8,337 bases of DNA from Nitrolancea sp040255925. Lineage in GTDB: Bacteria; Chloroflexota; Chloroflexia; Thermomicrobiales; Thermomicrobiaceae. How positions within the stretch are numbered: the first letter of the stretch is position 1; each line of letters starts with the position of its first letter. The position numbers and the translations under genes were made by a program. The DNA lies in NCBI GenBank assembly GCA_040255925.1, contig JBDZVX010000108.1:1-8337 (forward strand). Direction: 5' to 3'. This document shows, piece after piece, positions 5,083 through 8,337 of this stretch. The notes under the pieces were generated by a model. That model was not told the DNA's origin and did no database searches. It saw nothing but the letters and a program-made list of their open reading frames with translations.

Positions 5083-6165
5083 ATGCCACTGTACGAGATC
5101 ACACCCGACCGGATCGAGTCACTCACCGTGACCACATTCGCCGCTGCGGGACTCAAAGAGCGAGCGGACCTCCAGCGCCTGTTGCGGGATCAGGTCGAGA
5201 TCATATCGCCCGACACGCTGGTGATCGCCGAAGAACTCAGCGTTTGGGAGGACTCGCGGCGCCGAATCGACTTACTCGGTCTCGACCGGGATGCCAATCT
5301 GGTGGTGATTGAGTTCAAGCGCACCGAGGACGGCGGCCATATGGACTTGCAGGCACTACGCTACGCGGCTATGGTCTCGACCATGACCTTTGATAAGGTT
5401 GTCGACGAGTTCGCCGCCCACTTACGCCGGTTAGGGTGCGACGATGAGCCCCGTGCGGTGATTCTGGACTTCCTCGGCTGGGAGGACCCCGACGAGGAGC
5501 GGTTCGCCCAGGACGTGCGCATCGTGCTCGCTTCAGCCGAATTCTCGCGTGAACTCACCACCACTGTCATGTGGCTGAACGAGCGCGGATTGGACCTCCG
5601 CTGCGTCCGACTCCGCCCGTACCACCATGAGAGCCGCCTACTCCTAGATGTCCAGCAAGTGATCCCCCTGCCAGAGGCGGAGGACTACCAGGTGCGGCTC
5701 CGGGAAAAGGTGCAGCGCGAGCGGGTTGCGCGCCAGGTCACCAGCAACCGGGACTTGACGAAGTTCACGGTCATCACGCCCCGCAGTGTACGGCCCCAAC
5801 TCTCGAAGCGACGCGCCATCCTTGAGGTGGTCAAGGGTCTCTCGGCGGTCGGAGTTCCGATGTCCGGGATCCAGCGGATTCTCGAGAAACGTCATTCGTA
5901 CGGGTCACGAGTCCTGTTGAGTATGCCGGACGACCTCGACAGTGAAGCCTTCATCGCGGTAGCGACGGAGGAGGGTCAAGCGACGGGGCGAGCGTTCGAC
6001 CGGCGACGCTACTTCTGGGCGGACGAGGAGTTGATTCGGAGCGACGGCCGCACCTATGCCCTTACCGGCGAGTGGGGTAAGGAAACCCTTGAAGCTTTGG
6101 AGGCCCTGCTGCAGGCGTTCCCGGATCGAGGAATCTCCTGCATGCCCACGGACGCCAACGCCTGA
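5083..6165 (+). CDS. PD-(D/E)XK nuclease-like protein, orphan
   Basis: This 360-residue protein is not assigned to a characterised family. Residues about 45-100 look like a PD-(D/E)XK nuclease core of the NucS/DUF91 kind: RRRIDLLGLD gives Asp63, VVIEFKR gives Glu77 and Lys79, and LQALRY gives Gln90 and Tyr94, the order and spacing used by RecB/NucS-type active sites; Glu50 or Glu51 could be the first acid. The middle (about 195-260) is charged and rich in Arg and Lys. The C-terminal part (about 295-345, with RRRYFWADEELI and TYALTGEWGKETLEALEALL) looks like a separate small domain, perhaps for DNA reading. DNA cleavage in repair or defence is inferred, not shown. Adjacent ATG codons lie at 5080 and 5083; GGGGAG at 5071-5076 is 3 and 6 bases away, favouring 5083. 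No partner gene such as a methylase or helicase lies nearby. It converges on the desaturase gene. Confidence 0.75.
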   Translation: MPLYEITPDRIESLTVTTFAAAGLKERADLQRLLRDQVEIISPDTLVIAEELSVWEDSRRRIDLLGLDRDANLVVIEFKRTEDGGHMDLQALRYAAMVSTMTFDKVVDEFAAHLRRLGCDDEPRAVILDFLGWEDPDEERFAQDVRIVLASAEFSRELTTTVMWLNERGLDLRCVRLRPYHHESRLLLDVQQVIPLPEAEDYQVRLREKVQRERVARQVTSNRDLTKFTVITPRSVRPQLSKRRAILEVVKGLSAVGVPMSGIQRILEKRHSYGSRVLLSMPDDLDSEAFIAVATEEGQATGRAFDRRRYFWADEELIRSDGRTYALTGEWGKETLEALEALLQAFPDRGISCMPTDANA

Positions 6166-6239
6166 GTGGATACGGAGATACAGCAACAAGGCGACGTTAT
6201 TCCTACGCCGCCTCGCCCTACACGTTGACGTAATTGGAT

Positions 6240-7094
6240 TCAGTCTCCGACCACCGGCACGGCGGCGGGTTTACGGCGGCGCCGCTCGATAGCCTCGGGC
6301 GCTGGTTGCCGCACGTCCCAGATCAATCCCACACGGGCCAGCATCCGTAGGATGATCGCGGAGAGGTCGAACTGCCGCCAGGTCATCCCATGGTAGGCCA
6401 TCCCCGGGAAGGCATGGTGGTTGTGGTGCCAGCCTTCGCCGAAGGCGACCAGGCCGATCAACCAGTTGTTCCGGCTCTGATCCGTGATATCGAATGGGCG
6501 TGAGCCGAAGGTGTGGCAGACGGAATTGACCGCCCAGGTCACATGGTTGACGACGAACATGCGCACGAGCCCGCCCCAGAGTACGCCCTCCCACCCGGCA
6601 ATCAGGTAGGGGATGAAGTAGCCGAGCGCGACCCAGACGAGAAAGGTCTTGTCGACGAAGACGATGATCGGGTCTTTGAGTTGCTTCTTGGCATATTTTT
6701 CCCGCTCGGCTGGCTGAACCCGAAAGAGCCAGCCGACGTGCGCGTGGAAGAAGCCATCGAGCGGCGAATGGGGGTCCCCCTTCTGATCCGAGTGGGCATG
6801 GTGCTTGAGATGGTTGGCGGCCCAGTCGATAGCATGGCCTTCAACCGCCATCGAGCCGAGGATCAGGAATATCGCTTTGATAACGGGATTGGTTTCGAAG
6901 CTGTAATGCGTCAGCATCCGGTGGAATCCAATTGTGATCCCAATGCCGGTTAAGAGATACAAGCTAAAGAAGAGGATAAATTCTCGCCAGGTGATCCACT
7001 CATTCCAGAGTGTGTACATCGCGTAGGCCGTGGCCAACAAAGGACCGACGACGAAGACGAGGAGCACGCCCTGTCGCATTCTCCTCGAACTCAT
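6240..7094 (-). CDS. Acyl-CoA (delta-9 type) fatty acid desaturase
   Basis: This is a 284-residue membrane di-iron desaturase of the stearoyl-CoA desaturase family, which introduces a cis double bond into an acyl chain using O2 and an electron donor. All three histidine boxes are present: HRMLTH at 58-63, HLKHHAH at 95-101 and HHNHH at 223-227, plus NSVCH (Asn190, His194), which completes the metal site in this family. Hydrophobic spans lie near 9-28, 37-57, 72-88, 150-168 and 172-186. Length is typical for bacterial members, with no fused cytochrome b5. It would adjust membrane fluidity. The start at 7094 has AAAGGGA about 9 bases upstream. The last residues form a basic, proline-containing tail (RRRRKPAAVP). 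No clear promoter is seen in the shared upstream region with the HemD-like gene. The exact position of the double bond cannot be told from sequence. Confidence 0.93.
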   Translation of the reverse strand: MSSRRMRQGVLLVFVVGPLLATAYAMYTLWNEWITWREFILFFSLYLLTGIGITIGFHRMLTHYSFETNPVIKAIFLILGSMAVEGHAIDWAANHLKHHAHSDQKGDPHSPLDGFFHAHVGWLFRVQPAEREKYAKKQLKDPIIVFVDKTFLVWVALGYFIPYLIAGWEGVLWGGLVRMFVVNHVTWAVNSVCHTFGSRPFDITDQSRNNWLIGLVAFGEGWHHNHHAFPGMAYHGMTWRQFDLSAIILRMLARVGLIWDVRQPAPEAIERRRRKPAAVPVVGD

Positions 7095-7276
7095 ACATCC
7101 ATTCCCTTTCTCCTTCCCGGTAACGGGCTTGATTGAGTGGGATACGACGACCGGGCGTGAGAATTTTCCACGGTCACCCCCGGTGATCTCGTTGCGAGCT
7201 TACCATATGATTGAGATGTCCGGTACCCATTCTGGACCGAGAAATGCCGCATTCGCTCGACCTTCTCTCGACGTTC

Positions 7277-7282
7277 TATAAT
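7277..7282 (+). promoter_or_regulatory. Candidate -10 box of the HemD-like gene
   Basis: A perfect TATAAT lies 74 bases before the start codon chosen at 7356. The best -35 is weak (TTCGCT at 7252-7257, with a long 19-base spacer). The predicted transcription start is near 7289. An ATG overlaps the last bases of this box and would not be in the message, which supports the downstream start codon. Confidence 0.5.
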
Positions 7283-7355
7283 GAAGGAACATAGCCATTC
7301 CTCATTGATTCGGCCGGAGCGATCCAGCCTGGTGCCTGGAGAGGAGGACGGTCTG

Positions 7356-8195
7356 ATGGTCGGTCTCAGGGGTGCGCGCGTGGCGCTCTTGGAGGGGCGT
7401 ATGAGCGGCGAATTGGCGGACCTGGTGCGGCGTCACGGTGGTGAGCCCTATGCCATCCCGGCGGTCCGGGAAGCGGCCATCGATTGCTCCGAGCAGGTGG
7501 CCGCTTTTGTCGATCGTCTATCCAGTGGCGAGGTGGATCTCATCATCTTCTCGACCGGATCTGGGGTCACGACGCTCTTCCAAGAGGTGGACCGGCTCGG
7601 TCGTCTCTCCGAGCTGCTCGCCGCCCTTCAACGAGTGACGATCGTCTGTCGCGGGCCGAAGCCGGTCGCGGCGCTCCGGCGGCACGGATTGCCGGTGTCG
7701 CTCATCGCGCCGGAGCCCCATACTACGACGGAGGTCCTCACCGTGATGGCCGGTCTGGAGCTGACTGGCCGGGATGTCATGCTGGTGCATTACGGCGATC
7801 GCAACGTCGCGCTGGCCGAGTCGCTACAGGCCCGCGGCTGCCGGCTGGCTGAGCTGTCGTTATACGAATGGCAATTGCCCGAGGATACGGCACCACTCGA
7901 AGATCTGATCCGGGATCTGATCGCCGGCCGGATGGATGCAATCGCGTTCACGAGCCAGGTCCAAGCACGCCACCTCTTCCAGGTTGCCGCCGATCTGGAC
8001 CGGGTCGATACGCTCGTCGCGGCACTGAATGACCGGACGGTCGTCGCCGCCGTCGGACCGACCTGCGCTACGGCGCTCCAGCGTCTGGGGGTTGCGCCCG
8101 ACGTCGTTCCCGACCACCCCAAAATGGGTCACCTGGTGGTCGCGCTCGCCCGTCATCTCGAACGGGAGGGGAGCGGTCCCTCCTCCGGCGAGTGA
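7356..8195 (+). CDS. Uroporphyrinogen-III synthase (HemD) family protein
   Basis: This 279-residue soluble protein has the two alternating alpha/beta domains of uroporphyrinogen-III synthase, which closes hydroxymethylbilane to uroporphyrinogen III on the way to haem, sirohaem and cobalamin (EC 4.2.1.75). Visible landmarks are GARVALLEGRMSGELADLVRRHGG at the N-terminus, the strand DLIIFSTGSGV at 61-71, RVTIVCRGPKPVAALRRHGL at 93-112, DAIAFTSQVQA at 194-204, and the closing VAAVGPTCATALQRLGV followed by PDHPKMGHLV. That last motif also marks HemD-like proteins that act in regulators, so enzymatic function is likely but not certain. No other haem gene is adjacent. The ATG at 7356 has GAGAGGAGG 7 bases upstream; the longer reading from 7281 starts inside the -10 box. 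The short C-terminal tail (GSGPSSGE) is probably disordered. Confidence 0.85.
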   Translation: MVGLRGARVALLEGRMSGELADLVRRHGGEPYAIPAVREAAIDCSEQVAAFVDRLSSGEVDLIIFSTGSGVTTLFQEVDRLGRLSELLAALQRVTIVCRGPKPVAALRRHGLPVSLIAPEPHTTTEVLTVMAGLELTGRDVMLVHYGDRNVALAESLQARGCRLAELSLYEWQLPEDTAPLEDLIRDLIAGRMDAIAFTSQVQARHLFQVAADLDRVDTLVAALNDRTVVAAVGPTCATALQRLGVAPDVVPDHPKMGHLVVALARHLEREGSGPSSGE

Positions 8196-8337
8196 CAAGG
8201 ATCAAGGAACGCGCTTGACGTACGTTCGGAAGCGGCGTTGAACGGGCCGGTATCGTATCCTTGCGGTGCACCGTTGTGACCCTATCTGTTCCGGCGCGGT
8301 GCTCGGTGTTGATCGCCGGGGGATTTGTTCCACGGCG

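Noticed and set aside
6190..6212. GGCGACG/CGCCGCC imperfect hairpin between the convergent nuclease-like and desaturase genes as a terminator
   Set aside because: It contains a mismatch and has only TTGTTG after it on the minus strand and no T-run on the plus strand. It is too weak to call.
8196..8337. TTGACG and TTGAAC motifs after the HemD-like gene as promoters of a further gene
   Set aside because: No -10 lies 16-18 bases downstream of either motif, and no coding start is seen before the window ends.

Overview
The base composition is high in G+C, start codons are strongly preceded by Shine-Dalgarno sites, and genes are short, stand-alone and packed on both strands. The window is clearly bacterial chromosome. 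The left edge is the 5' end of a 16S rRNA gene read on the minus strand. A high-GC, Gram-positive-like or Chloroflexota-type organism (for example a Thermomicrobia/Sphaerobacter relative) would fit the Gram-positive-style boxA and the mix of an HMG-CoA lyase, a GerW/YtfJ-like protein and DUF1326/DUF2182 proteins. That placement is inference; only the 16S end in hand could settle it, and too little of it is present.

Layout: 1-49 is the 16S start (minus). 50-461 is its leader, with a boxA-like element, a hairpin followed by a T-run, and two near-consensus sigma-70 promoters that look like copies of each other. A plus-strand promoter at 534-562 points away from them toward an HMG-CoA lyase gene (656-1552). 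Convergent with it is a glyoxalase/VOC plus DinB fusion gene (1603-2466, minus). Divergent from that is a small GerW/YtfJ-like protein with a C-terminal membrane segment (2600-2944). A two-gene minus-strand operon follows: a DUF1326 cysteine-rich protein (3880-4569) and, 2 bases after its stop, a DUF2182 polytopic membrane protein (3074-3877). About 510 bases without a recognisable gene separate it from a PD-(D/E)XK nuclease-like protein (5083-6165). Then come a three-histidine-box acyl-CoA desaturase (6240-7094, minus) and, divergent from it, a uroporphyrinogen-III synthase-like protein (7356-8195). The last 142 bases hold no gene that I can identify.

The genes do not form one pathway. They are mostly single-gene transcription units next to a ribosomal RNA operon. 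The only evident functional pair is DUF1326-DUF2182, a recurrent but biochemically unassigned couple with conserved cysteines and histidines. The least explained items are that pair (with a recent-looking internal repeat in the DUF1326 gene), the orphan nuclease-like gene with its long empty upstream region, and the structure of the rRNA leader. I see no CRISPR array, insertion sequence, tRNA, phage gene or complete known defence system.
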